Program-made: the position numbers and the translations under genes
Notes under the pieces: model-generated
The model's database searches: none
Told to the model about the DNA's origin: nothing
Seen by the model: only the letters and a program-made list of their open reading frames with translations
NCBI RefSeq assembly: GCF_018446385.1
Contig: NC_055992.1
Location: 18,074,877 to 18,138,876, forward strand
Direction: 5' to 3'
From: Zingiber officinale
Taxonomy: Eukaryota > Streptophyta > Magnoliopsida > Zingiberales > Zingiberaceae
Length of the DNA stretch: 64,000 nt
Shown: positions 12,200-23,790 of the stretch, one piece after another
How the letters are laid out: every line of letters begins with the position of its first letter
Position numbering within the stretch: the stretch's first letter is position 1

Positions 12200-12392
12200 T
12201 CCTAGGGCTTGGTGTGTGGTGATAAGAGGGATGTATTTTCCAAACAACCAGGTTTAATTTCCATGCATAACATATTTACAGCGATTGAACTACTGGTGAA
12301 GCAAGAGTGTCAAATCAGGAGCCACCACGCTTCTTAGATTTACTTGGTGGGTGAAAGGACCAAATCATTTACCTTAGAATTAGTTAAGTTGT
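12200..12392 (+). mobile_element. SINE-like repeat, copy 1
   Basis: About 195 bp similar to 20,857-21,055 (same order of GGCTTGGTGTGTGGTGATAA, then AATTTC(C/T)A(C/T)G, GCATAAC, TTGAACTACTGGTGAAG, TTCTTAGATTTA, and TTAGTTAAGTTGTAA at the end). The pair starts with an A-box-like GGTGTGTGG and has a B-box-like GGTTTAATTTCC about 40 bp on. This is what a tRNA-derived SINE looks like, but the boxes are imperfect. Confidence 0.45.
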
Positions 12393-12594
12393 AATATATA
12401 TATATATATATAGTGCGACCGTGAGTGAAATCCGATATGGGTGATCCAATGCAACCAAAGCCTAATTTTTTTAATCTCTCTTTCATCTGTATGCAATAAC
12501 TTTTCTCTTTTTTCTCATAAATTAAAATAAAATTCTCTCTTCTCTCTCCTATGATTGCATATAATAATTTCTATGATGCCGGTTTTTAAATGTG

Positions 12595-13312
12595 GCGTAG
12601 CTGCTATAACGTGTAGCAGCTACGTAGTAGCAACTACAATATTGTAACAGTTACGTTGTAGTTGCTACAACGTTGTAGCAGTTATTGTGTAGTAGCTATT
12701 ATAACTACACAGTAGCTACTACAACGTAATAGTTGTTACAATGTTGTAGCAATTATTGTTTAGTAGCTGCTACAATATATCTGCTATAATTTTGTAGCAG
12801 TTACTGCATAATAGCTACTACAACGTAATAGATGCTATAACATTGTAGTAGGTACAACGTTGTAGCAGTTATTGTATAGTAGCTACTATAACTATACAGT
12901 AGCTACTATAATGTTGTAGCAATTACTGTATAGTAACTGCTACAATGTTGTAGCAGCTACCTATACAGTAATTGCTACAACATTATAGTAGCTACTGTGT
13001 AGTAGCTGCTACAACAATGTAATAGCTACTACAACTACATAATAGTTTCTATAATTATATAGTAATTGCTATAACATTATAGCAGTTACTGTGTAGTAGC
13101 TGCTATAACTATACAGTAATTGCTATAACTATATAATAGTTGCTACAACTATATAGTGACTGTTACAACGTTGTAACAATTATTGTGTAGTAACTGCTAC
13201 AAATACACAATAGCTACTATAAGATAGTAGCTGCTATAATGTTGTCAGTAGATGCTACAATGTTGTAGTAGCTACTATACAATAATTACTAGATGTATAG
13301 TAGCAGCTACAC
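12595..13312. repeat. Array of degenerate short palindromes (TAGCAGCTA / TAGTAGCTACTA)
   Basis: About 0.7 kb made almost wholly of the words GTAGCAGCTAC, TAGTAGCTACTA, GTTGTAGCAGTTACTG, CAACGTTGTAG and their variants, each self-complementary or complementary to a neighbour. Both strands therefore look alike and long hairpins are possible almost anywhere. There are no open frames of note and no fixed long period; the word length is roughly 11-14 bp. Confidence 0.85.
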
Positions 13313-13325
13313 CATCTTTAAAAAT

Positions 13326-14357
13326 TGTTGGAACCCCAAGGTTGTTTTGGTGTGATCAACAAGTTAAGTTAGGTCTTGTGTGTTTTTAACCTTGTGTCTA
13401 AGTGTGCAGGAGCTTAAGAGCACAGGTAGTCAAGCGGAAGACGCAACTAGCGAGAAGGACGGCAGTCCGAGGGACGAGGTGCTGCGGAAGAGTACACCGG
13501 CGGATGAGAAGGAAGCGTGCGGTGGTTTCGAGGGACAAAACTGAAGCAGAAGATTGCTCGGGGAGCAAGAGACGCAGCTAGCGAGAAGGACGGCACGCGG
13601 TGCGCCCGAGGGACGAAGGCTGCGGATGAGTACGCCGGCGGACGAGAAGGAAACACACGGCGATTTCGAGGGACGAGAAGCCGGAGGGAAGCCCGCTCGA
13701 GAAGACCGAAAGTTGGGTTCAGGTGAGCCCTTTTCCGGATGGCAGAGATCACCCAAGCGAACGGATCTGGAGTAGAAGACCCAGACCGAGCCGAACCGAA
13801 CCGGAGCAGAGGTCCTGGATGAAAAAGTCAACCGTTGTTGACTTTTAGGCTCTGGGGCGCTTGGAGTCATCCGAGGCGCCCGGAGCAGCCCGGGGCGCCC
13901 GGAACCCTTCCGGGTGTCCGGACCTGGTTTTTTGACCAGATCGCGTCAAACGCGATCTGAATGTTGGGGATAAAGTTTTATCCCCCCAGGGCGTCCGGAA
14001 CCCCTTCCAAGCGTCCCGACCAAGGTTATAAATATAACCTTGGTCCAGAAGCTCTTCATCAATTCAGAACAACTCATTGTAACAACACTTGTACGCTCTC
14101 TCTAGTTTAGCTTCTCTAGTTGTGTGCTTCACTACTATAAAAAGGCTTCTCCGCCATAAGGAGATAATAGTATGACATCTTCCTTGGATTAACATCCTCC
14201 CCGGTTGTAACCAAGTCAACTCTCTGTGAGCTTTTTTTTTTATTTTCTGTTTACTTTATTATTCTGCAAGTGTTCTATTGAAAGTTCAAGAAGGGTCTTT
14301 GTTTATTTTTTTTAGGGCTATTCAATCCCCCCTTCTAGCCGACCCAACGGTCCTACA
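13326..14357 (+). repeat. 5' LTR of the 13,326 element
   Basis: 1,032 bp, TGTTGGAACC to GGTCCTACA. It contains a GC-rich block with GGCGCCCGGA/GGGGCGCCC words (13,850-14,010), then GGTTATAAATATAACC as a TATA-like box, and a presumed transcribed part with a T-rich end. The 3' LTR is very similar in order and sequence. Confidence 0.9.
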
Positions 14358-14375
14358 AGTGGTATCAGAGGCGAG
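14358..14375 (+). other. Primer-binding site
   Basis: AGTGGTATCAGAGGCG follows the 5' LTR directly; TGGTATCAGA is the complement of the 3' end of plant initiator tRNA-Met. Confidence 0.85.
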
Positions 14376-14413
14376 GCGCTTTAGGAGGACTAACCGCCGA
14401 ACGAAGCAACGAG

Positions 14414-15825
14414 ATGGCCGGACTGAGCATCCACCCGCCGAAATACGAAGGGGATTTCGCTACCTAGAAGAATCTGATGCAGGTATTTTTTACCACAGAC
14501 TTTGAATTAACCTTAACAATGGAATCTGGCTATGTAGCTCCAGAAGGTAAGGAAAAATGTCAATGGACAAAAAAGGAACAGGCTGAATTCGTGGCGAACG
14601 GCAAAGCAGAATACCATCTGCTAAGCGTTCTTCCACCTCAAGAAGTCAACAGGATCGGGCGCTACGACTAGACAAAGGAACTTTGGGAGAAGTTCCTCGA
14701 GCTGCACGAAGGGACATCCGAAGCCAAGCTCGCCAGAAGAGATCTACTTCGCAATCAGCTCACCAGTCTGCGACTTGGGAAAGATGAGTCAGTCACACAT
14801 CTGCACTCAAGAATAAAAGAAATTATTACTGGACTTTCGAATCTCATAGAAAAGGTAAGTAACCGAGATTCGCTCAGGTACGCTTTAAATTCCTTTCCTA
14901 GAAATACCAAATGGGCATCATTAGTAGATGTATTTTACATTTTTAAAGATTTAGAAAAGATTTCATTAGAAGAATTCTTTTCAACATTTGAAGTGCATGA
15001 GTTAAGATGTGCAGGAATGAAGGAGCCCAAGAACAACGTCACCCTCAAAGCCTCGAGAGACGAACCAGAATCGAAATCCTCTCTCGACGACGAGGAAATG
15101 GTAATGATGGCAAGAAGATTCAAGAAACTTTGTAAATCCAGATCTAATAACCATCCGCAGGGAAAGAAGAAAAGAACGATCCACTGCTGAAGAACAAGGA
15201 CAAGGAAAAGGATAAGAAGCCTATTCAAAAGCAAAAGACCCTAAAGGCGACGTGGGATGATACGTTGTCCGAATCAGAAGTCGAAGCATTCTCCGGACTC
15301 GCACTGATGGCGAGTCATCAAGACGACCACTGCGATTCAAGCTCTTCCGAGATGAGCATCGAGAGCATCGATGAAGGGGGAGCTTCGTCAAAAGAAAGCA
15401 GCAATTCAGGGGGAGACACGGACAACGAACTCGACAAGATAAGTCAGGTACATTCTCTTCCTCCCGATAAACTTTTTAAATTCGTTAAGTTATTAACTAA
15501 AGACTGCTGTAAATTAGAAAAGGAAATAAAATTTTTTTAAATAATTTTAGCTAAATCCTGCCCTTTAAAAGAATTAGATAAATCAAAATTGGAAAATGAA
15601 AAATTGAAATTAGAAAATCAAAATTTAAAAATTCAAATATATAACTTAAAAAACTATGCATGTTCATCTAAAACAAATTTTAGAAGATTTAATAATTTAA
15701 ATTGATACTTTAAATATCACCCGGGACAAATTAAGAACATTTCAAGAAAATATGTCCCTAAAAATTTTTTAGTTAATCCAGTAGGTTGGAACCTATATTG
15801 GGTTCCTAAATCATGCTTAAACTAA
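14414..15825 (+). pseudogene. Broken gag of the 13,326 element
   Basis: From the ATG at 14,414 the reading sense is that of a copia/Sirevirus Gag (UBN2-type): PPKYEGDF near the start, ELWEKFLELHEG (14,680-14,715), RRDLLRNQL, LHSRIKEII, RYALNSFPRNTKW (14,880-14,915), then an acidic serine-rich tail with ATWDDTLSESE and a coiled-coil-like Asn/Lys/Leu stretch, ending NPVGWNLYWVPKSCLN, the usual end of Gag before protease. At least four in-frame stops or frame changes break it (near 14,467, 14,669, 15,187, 15,538). No CCHC zinc knuckle was seen where the homologous gag at 56,581 has one. Confidence 0.8.
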
Positions 15826-16557
15826 ATTTTAAAATTAAAATTAGCTCTTTAAGTGAGAAAATTAAACAAAGAATTTCTTTATGAGGCTTTGTCAAGGAAG
15901 TGGTTGTTGTTCTAATAACCAAGAAGGTCTAGTGCCTCGCCACGACCTGGAAGTCAAAATATTGAAATAAATGTTTAATTAATTTGCTAATGAAACATAA
16001 ATACAAGAATTAATTAGTGCTTTAACAAGGTTATTCAAAACATTTTATTTCAATTTAGAAATTTACTTACTTAGAAATTTTTTTAATTGCCTAAGTCATT
16101 TTTTTTAAAAATGTGCTTAAAAATTCTCAAAAAATTTAAGTTAGAATTTTTTTTTTTAATTTCAAAAATTTCTTACTTAGGATATGTTTTTTACTTAGAA
16201 AAATTCTCAAAAAATATTTTTTCCTAAGTTAAAAACTTTTTCCTGAAACTAGAAATCTCAACTTAAATTAGTTAGAGAAATTTTCTAAATTTATTAAAAA
16301 CTTAGAACTTTTTTAGAAATATCTTTTTCTAAGTCTTTAACCCTTAGATTGTTTTTCTTGGAAGCCCATTTTTTGTGATCAAAGCGGAGAAGGGAAAGTA
16401 TAAATAAGTCTAGGAGGAGGTAGATAGATTTAATTTTTTTTTATCTTGTCTATCTTTTTGTCCTTAAATTATAAATTAAGTTAATTTACTTAATTTTATT
16501 TAATGTTTATTTTAACCCTAGCTTAACTTGGGTTGATCACACCAAAGAGGGGGAGAT
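15826..16557 (+). other. AT-rich 3' interior and polypurine tract
   Basis: No open frame. T-rich runs and TTACTTAGAAA repeats dominate. The last 14 bases before the 3' LTR (AAAGAGGGGGAGAT) are the polypurine tract; GGGGGAGA is the form typical of Sireviruses. Confidence 0.75.
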
Positions 16558-17563
16558 TGTTGGAACCTCAAGGTTGTTTTGGTGTGATCAACAAGTTAAG
16601 TTAGGTCTGTGTGTTTCTAACCTTATGTCTAAGTGTGCAGGAGCTTAGGAGCACAGGTAGTCGAGCGGAAGACACAGCTAGCGAGAAGGACGGCAGTCCG
16701 AGGGACGAGGTGCTGCGGAAGAGTACATCGGCGGACGAGAAGGAAGCGTGCGGTGGTTTCGAGGGACAAAAGCTGAAACGGAAGATTGCTCGGGGAGCAA
16801 GAGATGCAGCTAGCTAGAAGGACGGCAAGCGGTGCGTCCGAGGGACGAAAACTACGGATGAGTACGCCGGCGGACGAGAAGGAAACACGCGGCGATTCTG
16901 AGGGACGAGAAGCCGGAGGGAAGCCCACTCGAGAAGACCGGAAGTTGGGTTCGGGTGAGCCCTCTTCCGGATGGCAGAGATCACCCAAGCAAACGGATCC
17001 GGAGTAGAAGACCCGGACCGAGCCGAACCGAACCGAACCGGAGCAGAGGCCCCAGACGAAAAAGTCAACTACTGTTGACTTTTAGGCTCCGGGGCGCCCG
17101 GAGCAGCCCGGGCGCCCGGAACCCTTCCGGGCGCCCGGACTTGGTTTTTTGACCACATCAATTTGAATGTTGGGGATAAAGTTTTATCCCCCAGGGCGCC
17201 CGGAACCCCTTCCAGGTGCCCTAACCAAGGTTATAAATATAGTCTTGGTCCAGAAGCTCTTCATCAATTCAGAACAAACTCATTGTAACAACACTTGTAC
17301 GTTCTCTCTAGTTTAGCTTCTCTAGTTGTGCGCTTCACTGCTGTAAAAAGACTTATCCGCCAGAAGGAGATAATAGTACGACATCTTCCTTGGATTAACA
17401 GCCTCCCCGGTTGTAACCAAGTCAACTCTCTGTGAGCCTTTTTTTCTATTTTCTGTTTACTTTATTATTCTACAAGTGTTCTGTTGAAAGTTCGAGAAGG
17501 GTCTTTGTTTATTTTTTTTAGGGCTATTCAACCCCCCCTTCTAGCCGGCCCAACGGTCCTACA
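16558..17563 (+). repeat. 3' LTR of the 13,326 element
   Basis: 1,006 bp, starting TGTTGGAACCTCAAGG and ending GGTCCTACA. It differs from the 5' LTR mainly by substitutions and a shorter GC-rich word block (17,090-17,215). Confidence 0.9.
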
Positions 17564-17741
17564 AAAATAAGTAACAATGATTGTTGCATGCAATCATAGG
17601 AAAGAGAAGAGAGAATTTTATTTTAATTTAAGGGGAAAAAGAAAAAAATTGTTAAATGTAGATGAGAAAGAGATTAAAAAAAATTAGGTTTTTGCCTCGT
17701 CAAATCATCCGCATCGGATTTCATTCATGGATGCACAAGAG

Positions 17742-17743
<2 letters not shown>

Positions 17744-17790
<47 letters not shown>
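17744..17790. repeat. (TA)n microsatellite at the right end of the foldback element
   Basis: 47 bp of TA repeats. A matching but shorter (TA)n lies at the left end (12,393-12,412). Confidence 0.95.
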
Positions 17791-17793
<3 letters not shown>

Positions 17794-18160
17794 GTTTCCC
17801 AACTTAATTGGTATAATTTGTTATGTACTGTAAGTTGATTTAGTTTTGTGAGAAATGAAACAAATGTAACTAAAATATGAGTAATAACCAATAAAAATGA
17901 TGATATGAGGATCTAATTATATTTGCGCCGGATTAATAATTTTTTACCATATTTTTCAAATAAACAATTAATAGTTATTCATACAGAACAAAAGTCAAAA
18001 CTTTACTACGTTCAACAGTCCTCATCCATAGCTTTTATGTTTAATTATCGCTAATAAAAATTCTGATCAATTATTTACTAATGTAACTTACTAGTAATTT
18101 TCCTTACTATATCACGAAGAAAATAGCACATTATTATATTTATATACGTGTAATTTGATA

Positions 18161-18215
<55 letters not shown>

Positions 18216-18930
18216 GAATTTGTTTAATGCATGTGTATAAATGAAATATCTTAAAATAAATAAACATTTTATTTAACCATGAACTAATATTTCAATGAGT
18301 AAAAACACTTTTACTAGTCACAACGTTTTATTAAACATCTATTAAATATATCGCCAAGATATTATGCTAAACACTGTCAAATTACTTAATAAAATTTGGT
18401 AAACAACTTGATCAAAGGACAATTTATTTAGAATTCCAAATGTCATGAAGGAGCCTAATCATGTTTTCCTCTTTTTTAAAGACAAAAGTCAATTTTGCAT
18501 CCTGATTTATAAATTTTGAATCACAGCTCATTGTTGCTTGGATTAATCTTTTCATTAGTTCATTTTGGCTTTTGCTTGTTACTTTATTCTTGATTTTTAT
18601 GTGTAACAAGATGTTCAATGTTCAATTTGCTGAAGGATGGTTTCTATTTTGGATTTTATGTAAATTACATATTTGAACTTTTTGAATTATTAAATTTTGT
18701 AGGACTTGCACCACTTTTTCCTTTTCAAAAAAGATATGTCTTGCCCATCAACAAGATATGGGTATTTGTCTTTTTTATGCCAATGTTTGCATAAATAAAT
18801 CTTCTTAGATTATATTAAGACAAAAAATTAAAATAAACTCCATAATTGTTTATATTATTAAAGGGGTACTCTTTTTTAAAAATTATCAAAATAGTATTCT
18901 ATATAAAATTTAGGTTAAATAACTTTAAGC
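17791..18930. other. AT-rich intergenic with a (TA)n run at 18,163-18,209
   Basis: No protein-like frame and no terminal repeats seen. The TA microsatellite is 47 bp. Confidence 0.6.
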
Positions 18931-19962
18931 GTATTTTCTATTAAGTAGTAGTTTGCTCTTTTGTATTTAAAAAAAATAACACTTAATCCCCTTTAACCTA
19001 AAGTCAAAAAGAAAAAAAAAAAGACTAAAATAATCTATTACTTTGTTGACCTAAATACTAATTCTGAATGTTAAAATTATTCTGACTGAAATATCCTTAC
19101 TAAAAAGTAACCTCAGACTTCTAGACAAAAAATAAAAACAAAAATAAAAAATCTTACATGATTGTTGAAAGTTTAACCTTAACTTGGATTTTTTGGAAGG
19201 TGAAGCCGTTGAAGTTTTGTGCTTCTTTTGCTATTTCATCCATCTACTAGAAGAACCTACATTCATCATTTTTTGCTTACAAATAGTAGTTGATATCCAT
19301 TAAATGTTAGTGATTTTGGATTTATGTGTTATATTAAGATATTTGAGTACTAATCTTATAGTTACAACAACCTTTAAATTACCTTTTAGAATTTTTTAAT
19401 GTCTTTGATGTGCGTATTGGTGTAATTTTACCACACCAACAACTTCATTCCTATAGTATGTCACATTTGTTGATGAAGAGGAGATTTTTAATAATGAACT
19501 TTGTTCTATATATCTTCATTTGATTTTAGTTTATCAATTTAAAATTCTGATAAAAGTTTGATGAGAATGATGAAATGAGTTTTTAGATGGTCATCCCTTT
19601 CACAGTTACTGTTTTTCTATTATTTATGCTGGTACATCTATGAATTTTATAAGAGTTTTTTCTAGGAATAAGTGAGATTTTTGACCTATATAGAGATTAA
19701 GTTTAGTTAAGGTTAAACTTTCAACGATCATGTGTAATTTTTTATTTATTGTTTTTTCCTTTTTGTCTAAAAATTTCAGATTACTTTTCAATAAACGTAT
19801 TTCAGTCAAAATAATTTCAATGTTTAGAATTAGGATTTAAGTCAACAAAGTAATAGGTTATTTTGTTCAATTACTATTTTTTTCCTTTTTGACTTCATGT
19901 CAAAGGGGGTTAAGTATTATTTTTTAAATAAAGGAGGCAAATTACTCCTTGATAGAAAACAC
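18931..19962. mobile_element. Long-TIR non-autonomous DNA element, about 1.0 kb
   Basis: Left arm about 18,931-19,190 and right arm about 19,690-19,962 are inverted copies. For example AATAACACTTAATCCCCTTT (18,977) matches the complement of the segment near 19,910; ATTACTTTGTTGAC (19,040) matches that near 19,850; and GTTGAAAGTTTAACCTTAAC (19,163) matches that near 19,715. The roughly 500 bp centre encodes nothing recognisable. Long TIRs fit a MITE derived from a Mutator-like element, but no clear 9-bp target duplication was found. Confidence 0.65.
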
Positions 19963-20308
19963 AACGAAGCTTGAAGTTATTTAGCCTAAAATTTAATATC
20001 TATAATATCTTTGTACTCCACTTTAGAGCAACTTTTACGTACTTCATTACTTTGGAGATACATTATTCTAAAATTATGAACAATTTTGATCAAAAGTGTA
20101 TCATCTTGGAGCAACGCCTTAGAGTAGGTGGTTCAGTTTTAGTGAAAGTTTCTCAAGATTGTAAATGAATTAAACATTTATGAGCAAAATTGCATCACCT
20201 TGTAAACTATTTGTATACATTGTTCAATAATGTTTATGAACAATGTTAACAACAAAGTTTGTGAAAAAATTATTATGAATCATGTGCATCAATAAAATTC
20301 TTATCAAA

Positions 20309-20345
<37 letters not shown>

Positions 20346-20856
20346 AAACAAATATAATTTAAGAAAAAGTTTATTAATCATCCAAATAAGTTTTAAAATA
20401 TTTAAATTTTAAAATAAGTTCATATTCAAAGTATAATGATAAAATCAAATTTAAGCCAAAAAAGTTAAATTTAAATAATCATTTCAAATTTAATTCATTT
20501 CAGTTGACTCAATTAATTTATAAAATAAATTTGAGCAATATAAAAGTAGCTCCACTTAGCTTATTTTCCGTCCTAATTTTGAAGTGGTATAATTTTAGTA
20601 CAAATAGATATTTTAGTTATTAAATTATGATAGATATAATTTTTAAAAGAGGATTTTCTGTGGTGATATATGGATAATTAGAAAGGGCTTTTCAACCTTC
20701 TGATCTAAATTGTGATGCAAGCTTAGCATCGAAAAAGTTGAGTAGGCAAAAAAGTAAAGGGAGCAGTGGAAAATATAGTTTCGAATTCGATTTACAATTA
20801 ATCGAAAATAAAAATAAATCTAACCTTCAGAGGTTCATATAATTAAGTTAAACCCT
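19963..20856. other. AT-rich intergenic with (TA)n at 20,311-20,339
   Basis: Nothing gene-like. A poly-A run and a TA microsatellite are present. Confidence 0.6.
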
Positions 20857-21055
20857 CGAACCTATTGCTTGGTGTATTTGTGGTGATAAAGGTAGGATGT
20901 ATTTTTAAATAATTAGGGTTCAATTTCTACGTAGGGCATAACTATGGTAATTGAATTATTAGTAAAGTTGGAGCGCCAAATGATTGTGCTTCTTGGATTT
21001 ATCTAGTGGATGAAATGTGGGGACAAACCCTTTACCTCATAATTAATCAGATTGT
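20857..21055 (+). mobile_element. SINE-like repeat, copy 2
   Basis: The same order of words as 12,200-12,392 (GCTTGGTGTATTTGTGGTGATAA, AGGGTTCAATTTC, GGGCATAAC, CTTCTTGGATTTATC, AATTAATCAGATTGTAA). The B-box-like GGGTTCAATTTC is better preserved here. About 80% similar by eye. Confidence 0.45.
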
Positions 21056-21102
21056 AAGATTTGAATTACTTTAAAAAATAGTAATTTTTCAAAAGGCGCA
21101 CA

Positions 21103-22360
21103 TGAAGGATCGAAAAGCATGCTAGAAGGGGAGAGGGTGCATAACGCTCGTAGTATTTTCATATTTTTTATTAAACTCGAGTTAAATATACAGCGAAAAT
21201 AACTAACAAAGCTAAAAAAAAATTTTTTTTACTTGATTTGGAGCCTTTGACGACTCTTACTCCAAGACCCGCTATCGTCAATCATTTTTGTTGGACAATT
21301 TACTACGAATTCAAAAATTACAAAATCTGAATGTGAAAGTACAATTTTTGCTTTAAATTAAATATATCGACAAATAGAAAGATCCGGTGTAGGGCGTAGT
21401 TGTCGGAGCAACGTTGCAGCGTCGTAGTCGAAGTTAGGAGTAGCATGAATCTCGTTTGATCGTATAAAAAGTTGTGTAGAAGCCAATGTTCGTGACCTTC
21501 TTATATAGGTTAATCTAAGCGCCTCTATGCCATTGAGGCGCTTGGATCAAAGTTGATATAATCCGAGCTCGTCGCATCTTATCCACTTCTAGGCGCCTTT
21601 ATCCCTTTGAGGTGCCTCAGTTGCTAATGTGGCGAGCGCTGAGTGAAGCTCCTCCTAGTCGACTCTATCTCTTCCCATGCACCTCAATCCCTTTGAGGTG
21701 TCTGGATCTGACATGCGTTGACCAACAGAAAGATGCCACCTCACCTTCCTCTACCACATGCCGAGATGATAGAGGTGCTTGAATACCTTTTAGGTGTTTG
21801 TATCGACTTGAGGCGCCTAGATCGACACTTTTAGGATTTATGTTTAGCAAAAAATAGAATAATATAAAATAATATTATTTGATAGTTTCAAACTGTCCGG
21901 ACTTGACTTTTAGATTTTCCATGAAATCCTAGGTCGGACTAACACATATTATTCCCTTAACGGGGAACACACCCTCACTTACTTCTCTCAGAAGAGTTTA
22001 CCTTTTACCAAACACATGTTTAGGCTTTTGTTCAACATTTGATTTTGACCTCCTGAACTTTTATTAAACATTTGATCCTTAACCCACTTAGACTTCCGCC
22101 TTATGTCCATTACCCCAGGACTTTTGCCCGATGTCCTCGATTTGCTAAGTCTTCTTCCTAGTCCACTTGACCAGGACTTCGTGCCCAATCCTTGACCAGG
22201 AGTTCATGCCCAATCACTTGACCAAAACTTCTTTGCCTAGCCTCAACTAGGACTTGCCTTCACATTCAGGTAAGCTTATTAGAAAATAACATAGCTTAAC
22301 TTTGAACCCTTTGTTATTATTAAAACTAGGTTCAATTAGCTGATACTTCCAACACCAACA
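21103..22360 (-). mobile_element. Solo LTR in reverse orientation
   Basis: On the minus strand it starts TGTTGGTGTTGGAAGTATCAG at 22,360, continues with words of the 6,302 and 55,073 LTRs (ACAAAGGGTTCAAAGTTAAG), carries GGCGCCTCAA/TGAGGCG words (21,530-21,830), a CCTATATAAGAAGG TATA box (about 21,505) and ends near CGATCCTTCA at 21,103. No flanking 5-bp duplication was found, so one end may be eroded. Confidence 0.65.
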
Positions 22361-22574
22361 ATATCTAAGGTTTCATAATTCCTAAAAGGCGCACTGAGAT
22401 TCCATTCTTACCAAAAGGCACACTTAATTTCCATTTTACCCCTCTATCAACAAGTGACTTTTTTTCCTCTCTTCTCTTTCTTTTCTTCTTTGCATGCAAT
22501 ATCTTTACTCTCTTTAAAAAGGTGAAAGAATAATTCACAATATACCTTCCACGCAGCTGGGGTTGAATAATTCG
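22361..22574. other. Short intergenic stretch
   Basis: AAAGGCGCAC-like words occur at 22,386 and 22,413 and also left of the solo LTR at 21,092. Pyrimidine-rich; no gene. Confidence 0.4.
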
Positions 22575-23199
22575 CAATGTACCTATCACGCATCGCAGAT
22601 GGTGGGTGCATGGTAGTATATCCGGATTGGGTAAGGGTCGATCCCCAAAGTGTCATTACCTATGGTAGTCCCCGCTATGTGCCTTTCATCTGCATACCTA
22701 AATTTACCTGCTTACATATCCATAGGACCGATTCTAAAGGGCCACTAATGTGATGGTTCCATATTTTTTTACTCTCTTTAATTTAAGAGGGAAGAGAAGG
22801 ATACTCTCTTCTCTTTCCTCTTTTCTTTTTCCTCTTAAATTAAATTAGGTAATCCTCTAAATTTACTTATTTTTAATTTTGAAACTTTAATAAAAAATTT
22901 AAAAATATAAAAAGGTTAAGAAACAAATATTTTTTAAAAAATATTTTAATATCTAATTATAAATAATGGAAAAAATAAATTAAATTAATAACCAAAATTA
23001 ATTTTATTAATAAAAATAATAAAAAATCATTATAGTAATGATTTTTAAAAACAAGCAACACAACTTAATACATTAGCATCACTTTGATGTTGATTTTTAA
23101 AAATCAATATCATAATGGTATTGATATTTAAAAATCAACACCACAACTTAAATATTAACATGTGGTGTTGATTATTTAAAAATAATAAATAAGGGTATA

Positions 23200-23790
23200 T
23201 TTAGACTTTAGAGCACTATAGAAATTCATAGGAATTAGAATGAGTCTAATTAGAACTCCCTAGGTCTATCAATAGTTTTGACCGAAATTCATTGATAGAT
23301 CTAAGAGATTTGGAGTTTTAAAAAATTAACATGTAATGAAAGAGGGTAGTACAATGAAAGTATTTATGGGGTTCATGCCTAATTTTGATATCCCTATGAT
23401 AAGTTATATATATGTGTGTCAATTGTCTTAAAGTCAAAAACTTTGAAAATCTTTTGATCGTTGTTGTTAATAACTTCAAGTTGATATCTCTAGGCACATA
23501 TAGACTCCGGGACACTTTAGAAACCTGTAGCACTTGGAATGTGTCTGATCAAAGTTCTCTTGATCCATCAATGAGTTTTGATCAAAATTCATTGATGGAT
23601 CTAAGAGATTTGAATTTATACAAAGTTGATATGTAATTGAAAATGGTAGTACAGTAAAGGTATTTATGGTGCCCATGCATGATTTTGACATCCTTATAAT
23701 AAGTTGTGTATCAATTGTCTGCTTCTGGAGGTCATAACTTGTAACTCAAGTATCAAAATGGGATGTTTTACAGGCCAAATGGAAGCTTGT
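23200..23790. repeat. Tandem 296-bp subrepeats, left arm
   Basis: Two units start with GCACTATAGAAATTCATAGG (about 23,214) and GACACTTTAGAAACCTGTAG (about 23,510), each followed by TTCATTGATAGATCTAAGAG or TTCATTGATGGATCTAAGAG and AAAGTATTTATGG or AAGGTATTTATGG. The spacing is close to 296 bp. Confidence 0.8.

Larger units (their letters stand above)
13326..17563 (+). mobile_element. Gag-only LTR retrotransposon (TR-GAG type), Sirevirus-like
   Basis: Complete structure: 5' LTR 13,326-14,357, primer-binding site just after, decayed gag, polypurine tract, 3' LTR 16,558-17,563, and a perfect 5-bp target duplication AAAAT (13,321-13,325 and 17,564-17,568). The LTRs begin TGTTGGAACC and end GGTCCTACA. 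There is no room for protease, integrase, RT or RNase H: after gag only about 730 bp of AT-rich sequence remain. The element therefore depended on enzymes from elsewhere. Its gag resembles that of the element at 55,073. Confidence 0.9.
12413..17736. mobile_element. Inverted-repeat foldback element in a (TA)n tract
   Basis: The left arm (from 12,413, GTGCGACCGTGAGTGAAATC) is the reverse complement of the right arm (ending 17,736; its complement reads GTGCATCCATGAATGAAATC). Matching continues for about 190 bp through TTTTTTTAATCTCT, TTAAATTAAAATAAAATTC and CTATGATTGCAT to the start of the palindrome array. Both outer ends touch (TA)n. Without the retroelement at 13,326-17,563 the element is about 1.08 kb. 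No transposase is present. Insertion inside TA microsatellites is the behaviour described for Micron-type MITEs of rice; membership is not established. Confidence 0.75.

Noticed and set aside
13430..13870. Frames of up to 146 codons in the LTR at 13,326 and again in the 3' LTR
   Set aside because: They lie in LTR GC-rich blocks, recur on both strands and carry no domain.
22600..22740. Separate SINE (B-box-like GGGTCGATCCCC)
   Set aside because: The same sequence occurs inverted at about 43,540-43,640 as part of the foldback arm, which explains it better.
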